From assembly GCF_015775515.1 (NCBI RefSeq), contig NZ_CP065383.1, forward strand, positions 2,356,001 through 2,420,000: 64,000 nt of DNA. The letters run 5' to 3'. Position 1 is the stretch's first letter; the number at the start of each line of letters is the position of its first letter. Below are positions 25,578-35,166 of the stretch, piece by piece. Source of the stretch: Atribacter laminatus. Its GTDB lineage: Bacteria; Atribacterota; Atribacteria; Atribacterales; Atribacteraceae. The notes under the pieces are model-generated. The model saw only the letters and a program-made list of their open reading frames with translations, was not told the DNA's origin and did no database searches. The position numbers were made by a program, and so were the translations under genes.

Positions 25578-27317
25578 ATGAGAAATATTGAAGTAGCTCA
25601 AATTCTTCGTGAAATTGGCATTCTTTTAGAAATAAAGGGAGAAAACCGGTTTAGAGTTTTGGCCTATCAGGAAGCTGCCAGAAAAATTGAAAACTGGCCT
25701 GAAGCGGTTGAAACACTCGCCGAAGAAGGAAAGTTGCGGGAGATATCTGGTATTGGCGAAGGATTATCAACTAAGATAGAAGAATATCTACGCACGGGAA
25801 AAATTGATTTTCTGGAAGAATTAACCAAAGAAATTCCTCGAGAACTCATTCGGCTCACTGAAATCCCTGGAGTTGGTCCAAAAATTGTCCGACAAATCTA
25901 TTCCGAATTAGGAATCGTAAACATTGAACAGTTAGAACAAGCCATTCAGGAGCATCTCCTTCAAAACCTCCCTGGATTGGGTATCAAAAGTGAAGAAAAA
26001 ATAAGAAAAGGGATCGATATTATCAAGAAAAGTACCGGTAGGATGCTTTTAGGTGATGCACTTCCCTTAGCTGAAGAAGTTGTTATCTTTCTTCGTGAAA
26101 ATACTCAAATCAAAAAAATAAGTACTGCTGGAAGCCTTCGTCGCATGAAAGAAACCATTGGTGATATTGATATTTTAGCATCGACGGTTGATGCAAATCG
26201 GATGATGGAAGCTTTCATCAATCTTCCCATGGTAAAACAAATCATTGCCCATGGAACAACCAAATCGAGTATTTTAACTTATGAAGGAGTTCAAATTGAT
26301 CTTCGCGTGGTTGATAACCAAAGCTTTGGTGCCGCTCTTCAATATTTTACCGGTTCAAAAGAACATAACGTCAAACTTCGGGAATATGCGTTAAAAAAAG
26401 GGTATAAAATTAACGAATACGGGATTTATCGGATAGATGATGGGGAAAGAAGAGGAGGAGAAAAGGAAGAAGATATTTACCAGATTTTGGGTATGGAATG
26501 GATTCCACCCGAAATGAGAGAAGATCAAGGTGAAATTGAAGCTGCCCTTCAAAAACGCCTGCCAATCTTGGTCGATGTAAAAGATATTCAAGGAGATCTT
26601 CATGTCCATTCTGACTGGAGTGATGGATTGGTTTCTATTGAAGAGATGGCAAAAGCTGCAGCACAGAAAGGATATCAATATATCGCTATTTGTGATCATA
26701 GCCAGGGATTAGCAGTTGCTTCCGGTTTAACACCCGAGCAAATCCAACAAAGAAAAAAAGAAATTATCCATTGGAACAATAATCATGCTGAAATATTTGT
26801 TTTAGAGGGGATAGAAGCGAACATATTAAGTGATGGAACAATCGATCTCCCAGATGAAGTCCTTGTTCAACTTCCTATTGTCGTTGCTGGAATTCATACC
26901 GGACTAGGCCAAGCCACAGAAAAAATAAACCAACGTCTTGAAAAGGCATTCAAAAATCCTTATGTCCAGATTATCAGCCACCCCACTGGACGATTGATCA
27001 ATAAGCGTGATGCGACTCAAGGAGATCTCGCACTTCTTTTTAAATACGCTCAACAGACAACAACCGCCCTTGAAATGAATGCCCAACCAGAACGTTTAGA
27101 CTTAAAAGATATTGATGCTCGACAAGCGAGTGAAAAGTACCAAATTAAATTGGTTGTTTCTACTGACTCTCATGATACTCTATCATTGAATCTTATGCGT
27201 TTAGGTGTTGCTCAAGCACGCCGTGCTTGGTTAACAAAGAATGACATTCTCAATACTTATGATAAAGACCAACTCCTTCAGACCCTTCATAAAAAACGGG
27301 ATCGTCTTATAATTTAG
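25578..27317 (+). CDS. polX: DNA polymerase/3'-5' exonuclease PolX
   Basis: A 579-residue family X polymerase with a PHP domain. Residues 1-160 hold the helix-hairpin-helix region (ISGIGEGLSTKIEEYL, IPGVGPKIV, LPGLGIKSEEKI). The nucleotidyltransferase domain has GSLRRMKETIGDIDIL, with the metal-binding Asp pair. The C-terminal PHP exonuclease starts GDLHVHSDWSDG and contains CDHSQGLAVASG and STDSHD. Length is as in Bacillus and Thermus PolX. It acts in base-excision and gap repair. The ATG at 25578, eight bases after GAGGG, is preferred over a TTG at 25563. Confidence 0.95.
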   Translation: MRNIEVAQILREIGILLEIKGENRFRVLAYQEAARKIENWPEAVETLAEEGKLREISGIGEGLSTKIEEYLRTGKIDFLEELTKEIPRELIRLTEIPGVGPKIVRQIYSELGIVNIEQLEQAIQEHLLQNLPGLGIKSEEKIRKGIDIIKKSTGRMLLGDALPLAEEVVIFLRENTQIKKISTAGSLRRMKETIGDIDILASTVDANRMMEAFINLPMVKQIIAHGTTKSSILTYEGVQIDLRVVDNQSFGAALQYFTGSKEHNVKLREYALKKGYKINEYGIYRIDDGERRGGEKEEDIYQILGMEWIPPEMREDQGEIEAALQKRLPILVDVKDIQGDLHVHSDWSDGLVSIEEMAKAAAQKGYQYIAICDHSQGLAVASGLTPEQIQQRKKEIIHWNNNHAEIFVLEGIEANILSDGTIDLPDEVLVQLPIVVAGIHTGLGQATEKINQRLEKAFKNPYVQIISHPTGRLINKRDATQGDLALLFKYAQQTTTALEMNAQPERLDLKDIDARQASEKYQIKLVVSTDSHDTLSLNLMRLGVAQARRAWLTKNDILNTYDKDQLLQTLHKKRDRLII

Positions 27318-27352
27318 GAGAATTCCTTCTTCTCAGTAGTCTTTTTGCTATA

Positions 27353-28111
27353 TTACCTATAATTATCTGTTCTTTGCCATTCTTCAGTGCTTTCCAAGCG
27401 CGGTGGAAGTTGTCGTTTGTGTTCGGTTTTTTCTATCATATTTTGAATTTTGGCTGTATCCTTCTGGTTTCCTAAACCAAATTGAATAAATTGATCTAAA
27501 ACTGCATAGCGAATACCCATTTCCTTTTCATCAGTTTGATCTTCCCATAGACCTGCTGATGGTGCCTTTTCGATTATGGATGCCGGTATTTCTAAAAAAT
27601 TGGCGAATTGCCAAATTTCGGTTTTAGTCAGATGGGCAAGAGGCATCAGATCAACTCCTCCATCCCCATATTTGGTATAATATCCGACCGTTAATTCACT
27701 TTTGTTGGTTGCTCCACAAACCAAATAATTTTCCTTTTGCGCAAAATAATAAAGGAATATCATTCGGATTCGAGGAATCATGTTTGCCAGAGGAAGGGGC
27801 AATGGTTTTGAATAGCTTTTGCCAAGTAAAGCCAGGAAAGAATCATATATTGCATCGAGTGGAAATATTAAATAAGGAATAGAAAATTTTTCTGCGATTA
27901 ATTCAGCATCCTGTTGATCTTGGGGGAGGCTATAACAGGGGAGCATGAGACCAAGAGTGTTTTCTGGAAAAGCAATTTTAGATAATATTCCCGCGACTGA
28001 AGAATCAATTCCTCCGCTCAAGCCAAGAACCACCCCCTTTGCCTTGGCTTTTTGGACTGTTTCCTTTAACCAATGAACTATTCGATCTCTTTCCTGACAC
28101 CAATCTTTCAT
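27353..28111 (-). CDS. nadE: NAD+ synthetase, ammonia-dependent
   Basis: A 252-residue enzyme that amidates deamido-NAD with ATP in the last step of NAD synthesis. The PP-loop is LSGGIDSSVAG. Downstream come ATNKSELTVGYYTKYGDGG and PLAHLTKTEIW, the substrate and dimer signatures, and the segment KAPSAGLWEDQTDEKEMG. There is no N-terminal glutaminase domain, so it uses free ammonia. AAGGAGAAAGG precedes the ATG. It converges on polX with about 35 bases between stops. Confidence 0.95.
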   Translation of the reverse strand: MKDWCQERDRIVHWLKETVQKAKAKGVVLGLSGGIDSSVAGILSKIAFPENTLGLMLPCYSLPQDQQDAELIAEKFSIPYLIFPLDAIYDSFLALLGKSYSKPLPLPLANMIPRIRMIFLYYFAQKENYLVCGATNKSELTVGYYTKYGDGGVDLMPLAHLTKTEIWQFANFLEIPASIIEKAPSAGLWEDQTDEKEMGIRYAVLDQFIQFGLGNQKDTAKIQNMIEKTEHKRQLPPRLESTEEWQRTDNYR

Positions 28112-28221
28112 ACCTTTTCTCCTTCATTGACATTTATTTCTCTGATACTGTATCATTTTTAGACATGTAGAATAAACTTACTATGTTGTATTAAGTAATT
28201 ATAAACCAATCAGTGATCAAT

Positions 28222-28249
28222 TTGTCCTTTTAATTGACCAGGTTATAAT
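28222..28249 (+). promoter_or_regulatory. Promoter for leuCD-glyA group
   Basis: TTGTCC at 28222-28227 and a perfect TATAAT at 28244-28249 are 16 bases apart, about 75 bases before the first start codon of the aconitase-family operon. Confidence 0.5.
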
Positions 28250-28326
28250 AGCAGTTGAGGGTTAACCCAATAAACTTGGTTTTTTAATTAAAAGATGAAG
28301 GGCAAAAACTCAAAGGAGCGATGGAT

Positions 28327-29583
28327 ATGGGAAAAACCATTGCAGAAAAGATTTTTGAAAAGAAAGTTGGCTACCCGGTTAAGGCAGGAGATTTGGTTAT
28401 TGCCCGAATTGATATGGCAATGGGTCAAGATGGAACCACACCACTGGCAATCCAATCTTTTAAAGAAATGGGCGGAAAAAAAGTATTCGACCCATCTCGC
28501 ATCGTGTTTATCATTGACCATAATGCCCCAAGCCAGTTGGAAGCAATATCGATGCTTCATGATAGCATGCGAAAGTTTGCTGAAAATTATAGATTGACTC
28601 TTTTTGAAATCGGATGTGGAGTTTGTCATGAAATCATGGTCGCTAAAGGTTTGGTGGTTCCCGGTGACTTAGTGATTGGTGCTGACTCACACACCTGTAC
28701 CTATGGTGCCATCGGAGCCTTCTCAACCGGAGTAGGAAGCACTGAGTTGGCAGCAGCCATGATATCAGGCCAACTCTGGTTCAAGGTTCCTGAAACCATT
28801 TTGGTTCATCTCAACGGGACTCTTCCTCCGGGAGTTTTTTCTAAAGACGTTATTCTTTACCTTGCTTCTCAAATAGGTGCTGATGGAGCAACTTATCAGG
28901 CTATTGAATTTGCTGGTCCCATTATTGATCAACTTTCGGTAGATGAACGATTAACTATTTCGAACATGGCGGTTGAATTAGGAGCCAAAGCTGGCATAAT
29001 TGCCCCTGATGAAAAAACCTTAACCTGGGTTAAACAAAGAACAAACAAGCCTTTTGAGCCGATTTTTCCAGACCCGAATGCGGTATATATAAAAGAATTA
29101 ACCTATGACTGCTCAACGCTTGTTCCCCAGGTTGCTCTTCCTCATCGGGTTGATACGGTTACCTCAATCGGTTCCTTAGGAGAGGTAATAATTCAAGAAG
29201 CCTATTTAGGAACCTGTACCAATGGTCGAAGCGTAGATATTGAAATTGCTGCCAAGATACTACAAGATAAAAAAGTCCACCCAAAGGTTCGTCTTATCGT
29301 TGCTCCGGCCTCAAAAGAAATTCTTTTGGAAGCGATCGAGAAAGGTTGGATAGAAACCATTGTCAAAGCTGGAGGAGTTCTGGTAACTCCCGGTTGTGGG
29401 CCTTGTGTTGGAACCCATCAGGGAGTTCCAGGCGATGGATGGAATGTTGTTTCAACAGCCAATCGAAATTTTAAAGGACGCATGGGTAATAATAAAGCTT
29501 TCATTTACTTGGCTTCTCCTGCTACCGTTGCTGCCTCGGCATTAGAAGGAAAAATAACCGATCCGAGAAAATATTTGAGGTGA
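28327..29583 (+). CDS. leuC: 3-isopropylmalate/homoaconitate dehydratase, large subunit
   Basis: A 418-residue aconitase-superfamily large subunit. The [4Fe-4S] ligands are the Cys of LGTCTNGRS and the pair in PGCGPCVGTHQGVPG. GADSHTCTYGAIGAFSTGVG is the family signature. The length matches the short archaeal/thermophile LeuC or HacA form, which pairs with a separate small subunit. The ATG at 28327, nine bases past AAGGAG, is better spaced than the one at 28321. leuA and leuB are not adjacent, so it could act on isopropylmalate, homocitrate or another 2-alkylmalate; the symbol is tentative. Confidence 0.85.
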   Translation: MGKTIAEKIFEKKVGYPVKAGDLVIARIDMAMGQDGTTPLAIQSFKEMGGKKVFDPSRIVFIIDHNAPSQLEAISMLHDSMRKFAENYRLTLFEIGCGVCHEIMVAKGLVVPGDLVIGADSHTCTYGAIGAFSTGVGSTELAAAMISGQLWFKVPETILVHLNGTLPPGVFSKDVILYLASQIGADGATYQAIEFAGPIIDQLSVDERLTISNMAVELGAKAGIIAPDEKTLTWVKQRTNKPFEPIFPDPNAVYIKELTYDCSTLVPQVALPHRVDTVTSIGSLGEVIIQEAYLGTCTNGRSVDIEIAAKILQDKKVHPKVRLIVAPASKEILLEAIEKGWIETIVKAGGVLVTPGCGPCVGTHQGVPGDGWNVVSTANRNFKGRMGNNKAFIYLASPATVAASALEGKITDPRKYLR

Positions 29584-29588
29584 TTGAC

Positions 29589-30104
29589 ATGATACTCAAA
29601 GGAAAAGCTCACGTTTTTGGAGATGATATTAACACCGATTATATCATTTCAGGGAAATATAAATTTAAAACACTGGATATGAACGAATTGGGAAAACACG
29701 TCATGGAAGATATCGATCCTCAGTTTTCACAAAAAGTAGAGGTTGGAGACTTCATTGTAGCTGGGAAAAATTTTGGCTGTGGTTCTTCCCGTGAACAGGC
29801 GCCCAGAGCTTTGCTTGCCAGTGGTATAAAAGGAGTTATTGCTTCGTCAATAGCGCGTATTTTCTTTCGTAATGCCATTAACTGCGGTTTAGTGGCATTA
29901 GAGTGTGATACCAGTCGAATTCAGAGTGGTGATGAATTGGAAATTAACCTAACAACAGGGAAAATTAAAAACGTAACTCAGAATATTAGCATTGAAGCTG
30001 CTCCGCTTCCGGAAGTAATGATTCAAATCCTGAACGAAGGCGGTTTAGTTTCTTATTTTAAAAAACATGGATCATTTCCTGAGCCGGTTAAACACCAATC
30101 TTAA
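29589..30104 (+). CDS. leuD: 3-isopropylmalate/homoaconitate dehydratase, small subunit
   Basis: A 171-residue swivel-domain subunit that completes the active site of the preceding protein. Characteristic segments are [15 protein letters not shown] and the serine loop [14 protein letters not shown] followed by [15 protein letters not shown]. The ATG at 29589 follows GAGGTG by about eight bases and starts just after the large-subunit stop. The YIISGKY loop region governs substrate choice in this family, but I cannot decide specificity from it. Confidence 0.86.
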   Translation: MILKGKAHVFGDDINTDYIISGKYKFKTLDMNELGKHVMEDIDPQFSQKVEVGDFIVAGKNFGCGSSREQAPRALLASGIKGVIASSIARIFFRNAINCGLVALECDTSRIQSGDELEINLTTGKIKNVTQNISIEAAPLPEVMIQILNEGGLVSYFKKHGSFPEPVKHQS

Positions 30105-30115
30105 AGGAGAAAATT

Positions 30116-31372
30116 ATGTGGGAAAGTTTAAAAAAAGGTGATCCAGAAATATTCCATTGGGTAAAAGAAGAACTAAATCGACAAAGAAATACTCTGGAAA
30201 TGATTGCTTCAGAAAATTTTACCAGTTTAGCCGTTCTTGATGCCCAAGGATCAGTGCTCACTAATAAATACGCTGAGGGTTATCCAGCTAAACGGTATTA
30301 CGGCGGCTGTATCTATGTCGATGAAGTGGAAAATATTGCCCGCCAAAGAGCCTTAGATATTTTTGGAGCTGATCATGTTAATGTTCAAGCCCACTCGGGT
30401 TCTCAAGCAAATATGGCGGTTTATATGGCAGTCCTCAAGCCTGGTGATACAGTACTTGGTATGAATCTTGCCCACGGAGGGCACCTTACCCATGGAAGCC
30501 GGGTGAATTTTTCCGGGGTTCTTTATCATTTCATTCCTTACGGCGTCCATCCTGATACCGAAAGGATTGATTATGATGAACTGGAAAAACTGGCTGCCGA
30601 ACATAAGCCTAAATTGATTGTAGCTGGAGCCAGTGCTTATCCTCGTTTTATTGATTTTAAAAGGTTAAGAAAAATCAGCCAACAAATTGGCGCTTATCTG
30701 ATGGTGGACATGGCTCACATAGCAGGTCTGGTAGCAGCCGGTGTTCATCCCAATCCTATCCCTTATGCTGATTTTGTAACCACGACGACTCATAAAACCC
30801 TTCGTGGACCTCGGGGAGGAATGGTTTTTTGCCGAAAAGATTTTGCCGGAATTATTGATAAAGCTATTTTTCCTGGAACCCAGGGAGGCCCTCTTTTACA
30901 CGTTATTGCTGGTAAAGCAGTTGCTCTCAAAGAAGCACAAAGCGAAGAGTTTAAAACTTATCAAAGACAAACAGTCAAAAACGCAATTGCACTTGCTGTT
31001 TCTCTTAAAGAAAAGGGATTTCGCTTAGTTTCCGACGGAACTGACAACCACCTCATTCTTGTTGATGTTCGAAATCAAGGGATAACTGGGAAGGAAGCTG
31101 AAAAGTATCTGGATCAAGTTGGAATAACGGTGAATAAAAATGCTATTCCCTTTGACCCAGAAAAACCAAATACCACCAGCGGAATCCGGGTTGGAACTCC
31201 GGCTTGCACAACTCGTGGAATGAAAGAAAGAGAAATGTCGATCATTGCTGGACTGATTCATAAAACATTTGAATTAAAAAGCGATATATTGGCACTCGAG
31301 AAAATTGCTCACGAGGTGAATCAACTGTGTCATCAATTTCCCTTATATCCTGATCTTGTAATTCCGGAATAG
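30116..31372 (+). CDS. glyA: Serine hydroxymethyltransferase
   Basis: A 418-residue PLP enzyme that interconverts serine + THF with glycine + 5,10-methylene-THF. The PLP-lysine segment is [41 protein letters not shown] and [10 protein letters not shown] are all typical. AAAGGAG precedes the ATG. The gene lies a short distance upstream of the folate C1 cluster, and its product 5,10-methylene-THF is the substrate of the MetF found at 38814. Length and motifs are normal. Confidence 0.97.
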   Translation: MWESLKKGDPEIFHWVKEELNRQRNTLEMIASENFTSLAVLDAQGSVLTNKYAEGYPAKRYYGGCIYVDEVENIARQRALDIFGADHVNVQAHSGSQANMAVYMAVLKPGDTVLGMNLAHGGHLTHGSRVNFSGVLYHFIPYGVHPDTERIDYDELEKLAAEHKPKLIVAGASAYPRFIDFKRLRKISQQIGAYLMVDMAHIAGLVAAGVHPNPIPYADFVTTTTHKTLRGPRGGMVFCRKDFAGIIDKAIFPGTQGGPLLHVIAGKAVALKEAQSEEFKTYQRQTVKNAIALAVSLKEKGFRLVSDGTDNHLILVDVRNQGITGKEAEKYLDQVGITVNKNAIPFDPEKPNTTSGIRVGTPACTTRGMKEREMSIIAGLIHKTFELKSDILALEKIAHEVNQLCHQFPLYPDLVIPE

Positions 31373-31448
31373 ATAATTTAAATTATGGTTTTATAGATCA
31401 TAATCAGCAAAGAGATTCCAGGATTCGCAAACGAGGAGGTTTGTACCG

Positions 31449-31667
31449 ATGAAAGAAAAAGTCGAAAAAGCATTGGAAAAGGTAAGAGGATATCTCCGTA
31501 TGGAAGGTGGAGATGTTGAATTAGTAGATATCGTTGATGGCGTAGTGAAGGTTCGATTAAAAGGAATGTGCAGTTCTTGTCCAATGTCAATGATGACTCT
31601 AAAAGATGGCATTGAACGTGTGGTAAAAGAAGAAGTTCCTGAAGTCGTTTCAGTTATTCAAGCTTAA
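31449..31667 (+). CDS. NifU C-terminal-domain Fe-S scaffold protein
   Basis: A 72-residue Nfu-type protein. MCSSCPMS carries the CxxC pair that holds a bridging [4Fe-4S] cluster between two monomers, and EGGDVELVDIVDGVVKVRL is the usual first half. Proteins like this hand clusters to apo-enzymes, which fits the many iron-sulfur proteins encoded downstream and the aconitase-type enzyme upstream. CGAGGAGG precedes the ATG and a strong terminator follows. Confidence 0.9.
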   Translation: MKEKVEKALEKVRGYLRMEGGDVELVDIVDGVVKVRLKGMCSSCPMSMMTLKDGIERVVKEEVPEVVSVIQA

Positions 31668-31685
31668 TCAATCAGATTATCTCAT

Positions 31686-31723
31686 AAAAAAAGCGTCTGA
31701 TTTTCAAGCCAGACGCTTTTTTT
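31686..31723 (+). terminator. Rho-independent terminator after nfu
   Basis: AAAAAAAGCGTCTG (31686-31699) pairs with CAGACGCTTTTTTT (31710-31723) around a 10-base loop, ending in a long T run. It probably also serves the convergent channel gene because the A tract gives a T run on the other strand. Confidence 0.9.
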
Positions 31724-31793
31724 ATTTTTCAACTTTTCATTCCAAAATTTATATTTGATTAAAAAATACCTACCATTCAATGCAATTTTCTAC

Positions 31794-32570
31794 TTATTTT
31801 GCTGACTTTCCCTGAATAACCCAATAAAAAAGACTGACAAAGACGATTCCTCCAATAATATTTCCTAAAGTAACTGGTAAGAGATTTCGGAAAATATTCC
31901 CCCAGCTTAAGAGTTTTTCTACAGAAATGTATCCTTGAGCAACAATACCAGCTGGTAAAAAGTACATATTCGCTACACTATGTTCATACCCCAGCGCTAC
32001 GAAGGTTAGAATTGGTGCCGGTATGACCAGAAGCTTGGTTAGGTTATTTTCTGAATAAATACAAAGCAAGACGGCAAAGCAAACTAACCAATTACATAGA
32101 ATTCCGCGACTTAAGGCAGGAATAAAAGCAAGACTCATTTTAGCACTGGCGATGGCATAGGCTCTTTCGGCTATGATTCCTTGCCCGGAAGCAAGTAATC
32201 CAGAAGCATGGTAAAGTCCAATCAAAAGAAGAGCTCCAAGAAAATTACCAACATAAACAACCACCCAATTTTTCAAAGTTAAAAGCCAAGATGATGTTGA
32301 GTCATAACAGGAATAAGAAAGCAGACAATTCCCCGTAAAGAGATCGGCTTTCCCCAATACCACAAAAATCAAGCCTACCGAAAATATCAAGCCACCTAAG
32401 ATTTGGCTCAGTCCGAAAGAAAGCCCCGATGATGCAGTGAGCAGAGTAAAAAGTTGTGATGCAAATCCGATATAGGCACCAGCTAAAATCGAAGCAAAAA
32501 AAAGAGATAAAAAACCTTTATGAGTTTTTCCATTACACCATTGAATTAAAGTCGTATGCTCTGTTTCCAT
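31794..32570 (-). CDS. Formate/nitrite transporter family channel
   Basis: A 258-residue membrane protein of the FocA/NirC family with six hydrophobic helices. The family segments are FASILAGAYIGFASQLFTLL, KADLFTGNCLL and WLVCFAV, followed by the GYEHSVANMYFLPAG loop (the classic GxEHxxxNM motif with the central His). These channels pass formate, nitrite or hydrosulfide. Transport of formate is the attractive choice because formate-tetrahydrofolate ligase is encoded about 900 bases away. AGGAGG precedes the ATG. Confidence 0.9.
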   Translation of the reverse strand: METEHTTLIQWCNGKTHKGFLSLFFASILAGAYIGFASQLFTLLTASSGLSFGLSQILGGLIFSVGLIFVVLGKADLFTGNCLLSYSCYDSTSSWLLTLKNWVVVYVGNFLGALLLIGLYHASGLLASGQGIIAERAYAIASAKMSLAFIPALSRGILCNWLVCFAVLLCIYSENNLTKLLVIPAPILTFVALGYEHSVANMYFLPAGIVAQGYISVEKLLSWGNIFRNLLPVTLGNIIGGIVFVSLFYWVIQGKSAK

Positions 32571-32721
32571 ATTTTTTCCTCCTAATTTGGAAAAATCATT
32601 ACAATAACTAATTACTTAAATAGATAATATAATAGGTTATAAAATTTTTAAAGATAAATTATAGATTTTTATTTATGTTTTTGTTAAAATGTGCACAATA
32701 CCTTACGAGGGAGGGTCATTA

Positions 32722-33363
32722 ATGGCGGAAGTATTAGAACAACTCGCAAAAGAATTATTTGCTGGAAATGCTAAAGGTGTAGCCGAGCTAACCAACAAAG
32801 CATTAGCAGAAGGCCTTAAACCTTCTGAAGTACTGAATGATGGTCTTATCAAAGGAATGGGCGAAGTTGGTGTTAAATTTAAAGCCAATGAAATTTATGT
32901 TCCCGAGGTATTAATTGCTGCCCGTGCTATGAAAGCTGGTATGGAGATTTTAAAACCAAAATTAGCCGAAAGTGGAGTAGAACCGGTAGCAAAAATGATC
33001 ATCGGTACGGTAAAGGGAGACCTTCATGATATCGGAAAAAATTTAGTTGCCATGATGATGGAAGGAGCTGGTTTTGAAATAATCGATCTTGGCATTGATG
33101 TCCCGGCTGAAAAATTTATCCAAGCAGTAAAAGATAATCAACCACAACTCATCGGGATGTCAGCTTTGTTAACCACCACCATGGTCCAAATCAAAGAAAA
33201 CATTAAGGCTTTCCAGGATGCTGGAGTAAGAAATAATGTAAAAGTATTAATTGGAGGAGCTCCAGTTACTCAGAAGTTTACAGATGAGGTCGGTGCTGAT
33301 GGTTATTCACCAGATGCCGCATCAGCCGTAGACAAAGCAAAAGAACTATTAGGTATTGCGTAA
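32722..33363 (+). CDS. Corrinoid (methyltransferase-associated B12) protein
   Basis: A 213-residue protein of the MtbC/MttC/MtvC type. Residues 1-85 form the helical cap domain. The B12-binding domain begins GTVKGDLHDIGKNLVAMMM with the cobalt-ligand His in DLHDIG, and ends VLIGGAPVTQKFTDEVGADGYSPDA. Such proteins carry a methyl group between a substrate-specific methyltransferase and THF. No MttB/MtbB/MtaB-type partner is beside it, but a methyl-THF:corrinoid methyltransferase is encoded at 49274. The ATG at 32722 after GAGGGAGGG is chosen. A terminator follows directly. Confidence 0.9.
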   Translation: MAEVLEQLAKELFAGNAKGVAELTNKALAEGLKPSEVLNDGLIKGMGEVGVKFKANEIYVPEVLIAARAMKAGMEILKPKLAESGVEPVAKMIIGTVKGDLHDIGKNLVAMMMEGAGFEIIDLGIDVPAEKFIQAVKDNQPQLIGMSALLTTTMVQIKENIKAFQDAGVRNNVKVLIGGAPVTQKFTDEVGADGYSPDAASAVDKAKELLGIA

Positions 33364-33391
33364 AAAAGGGTGGAATTCCACCCTTTTTTTT
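33362..33391 (+). terminator. Rho-independent terminator after corrinoid gene
   Basis: A perfect palindrome, AAAAAAGGGTGGA paired with TCCACCCTTTTTT, and a terminal T run immediately after the corrinoid gene stop. It separates that gene from formyl-THF ligase. Confidence 0.88.
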
Positions 33392-33471
33392 AATCTTGAA
33401 TTAATTAATTATCTTATTTAATAAATAATTCAAATACTTTATTAATTTTCACTAAAAGGGGGATTACAGTT

Positions 33472-35166
33472 ATGATGAGCGATCTTGAAATCGCCCAGCG
33501 CTCAAATATGAAGCCAATTTCAGAAGTTGCCAGCTTAATTGGTTTAAGCGATGATGATTATGAACTCTATGGAAAATATAAAGCAAAAGTATCACTCGAT
33601 GTCTTGGACAAGTTTCACGATCGACCCTTAGGAAAGTATATTGATGTAACGGCTATCACACCAACTCCGTTAGGAGAAGGAAAGACAGTTACCACCATAG
33701 GATTAGCCATGGGTTTAAATGCCATTGGCAAAAAGAGCATCGTCTGTATTCGTCAACCTTCTCTTGGTCCAGTATTTGGAATTAAGGGTGGAGCAGCTGG
33801 CGGTGGGTACTCCCAGGTTATTCCCATGGAGGATTTTAATCTCCATTTAACCGGGGATACTCATGCCGTATCTTTAGCTCATAATCTTCTTGCCGCTTTT
33901 ATTGATAATCATCTTCATCACGGCAATGAATTGAATATTAACCCATTTACAATAAGCTGGCCTCGAGTTGTTGATGTAAGCGATCGAGCACTTCGAAAAA
34001 TTGTCCTTGGTTTAGGCGGGAAAGAAAATGGAGTTCCTCGAGAATCCGGTTTCGATATCTCGGTTGCTTCCGAGGTCATGGCAATTTTAGCTCTGACGAC
34101 CGATTTATCGGATATTCGAAAGCGATTAGGACGAATTGTTATTGGTTATAACAAAAAGAAACAACCGGTAACTGCGGAAGATTTGAAATGTGCTGGTTCG
34201 ATGGCAGTTTTAATGAAAGATGCCATTAAACCCAATCTTCTCCAAACCTTAGAAAATACTCCATGTCTGGTTCACGCTGGTCCATTTGCCAACATCGCTC
34301 ATGGCAACAGTTCTATTCTCGCTGACCAAATCGCTCTTCGTCTAACCGACTACGTTGTAACCGAGAGTGGTTTCGGAGCTGATTGTGGAATGGAAAAGTT
34401 CATGGATATTAAATGTCGATATAGTGGGCTCAAACCCAATTGCGTGGTAATGGTGTGTTCCATTCGAGCATTAAAAATGCACAGTGGAAAATATAAAGTC
34501 GTACCAGGAAAACCACTGGATCCTGGTTTAGCTCAAGAAGATATTGAAGCTATTACCCAAGGCTCAGAAAATTTAATTAAACAGATCGAAAATGCCCGCT
34601 ACTTTGGAATACCAGTAGTCGTTGCTATTAACGCCTTTACCTCCGATACTCCAAAAGAAATTGAAGCGGTCAGAAAAATATCCATAGAAAATGGTGCCTT
34701 CGATGCAGTGATTTCCGAAGTATGGGCTAAAGGTGGAGAAGGAGGAAAGGATCTAGCTCAAGCAGTTGCTCGGGCGTGCGACAATGGAGGAGATTTTCAA
34801 TTCCTCTATCCTCTTGATGCTCCAATCAAAGATAAAATCCACGCCATCGCGACCAAAATTTATGGAGCAGACGGAGTGGTTTACGAAAGTGTTGCTGAGA
34901 AAAAAATCAAACTGTTCACCGAAATGGGATGGGATACTCTCCCTATTTGCATGGCAAAAACTCATCTTTCTCTTTCCCATGACCCCAAACTACTAGGTCG
35001 TCCAAGAGATTACAAATTACCAATTCGCGATATTCGACCTTCAATTGGTGCTGGTTTCCTTTACCCACTTTGTGGTGAGATGAGAACCATGCCTGGTCTT
35101 CCCTCTAAACCGGCAGGAAATGCAGTCGATTTCGATGAAGACGGGAATGTGGTGGGACTTTTCTAA
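33472..35166 (+). CDS. fhs: Formate-tetrahydrofolate ligase
   Basis: A 564-residue enzyme that makes 10-formyl-THF from formate, THF and ATP. The nucleotide-binding loop is TPTPLGEGKTVTTIGLAMGL; KGGAAGGGYSQVIPMEDFNLHLTGD is the folate/formate region (split here by 20 residues: KGGAAGGGYSQV then IPMEDFNLHLTGD). GSENLIKQIEN and the C-terminal LPSKPAGNAVDFDEDGNVVG are typical. Two adjacent ATGs fit; 33472 is nine bases past GGGGG. Its TAA overlaps the next ATG, which starts the HdrA-like run, so formyl-THF synthesis is transcriptionally tied to the methylene-THF reductase cluster. Confidence 0.97.
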   Translation: MMSDLEIAQRSNMKPISEVASLIGLSDDDYELYGKYKAKVSLDVLDKFHDRPLGKYIDVTAITPTPLGEGKTVTTIGLAMGLNAIGKKSIVCIRQPSLGPVFGIKGGAAGGGYSQVIPMEDFNLHLTGDTHAVSLAHNLLAAFIDNHLHHGNELNINPFTISWPRVVDVSDRALRKIVLGLGGKENGVPRESGFDISVASEVMAILALTTDLSDIRKRLGRIVIGYNKKKQPVTAEDLKCAGSMAVLMKDAIKPNLLQTLENTPCLVHAGPFANIAHGNSSILADQIALRLTDYVVTESGFGADCGMEKFMDIKCRYSGLKPNCVVMVCSIRALKMHSGKYKVVPGKPLDPGLAQEDIEAITQGSENLIKQIENARYFGIPVVVAINAFTSDTPKEIEAVRKISIENGAFDAVISEVWAKGGEGGKDLAQAVARACDNGGDFQFLYPLDAPIKDKIHAIATKIYGADGVVYESVAEKKIKLFTEMGWDTLPICMAKTHLSLSHDPKLLGRPRDYKLPIRDIRPSIGAGFLYPLCGEMRTMPGLPSKPAGNAVDFDEDGNVVGLF

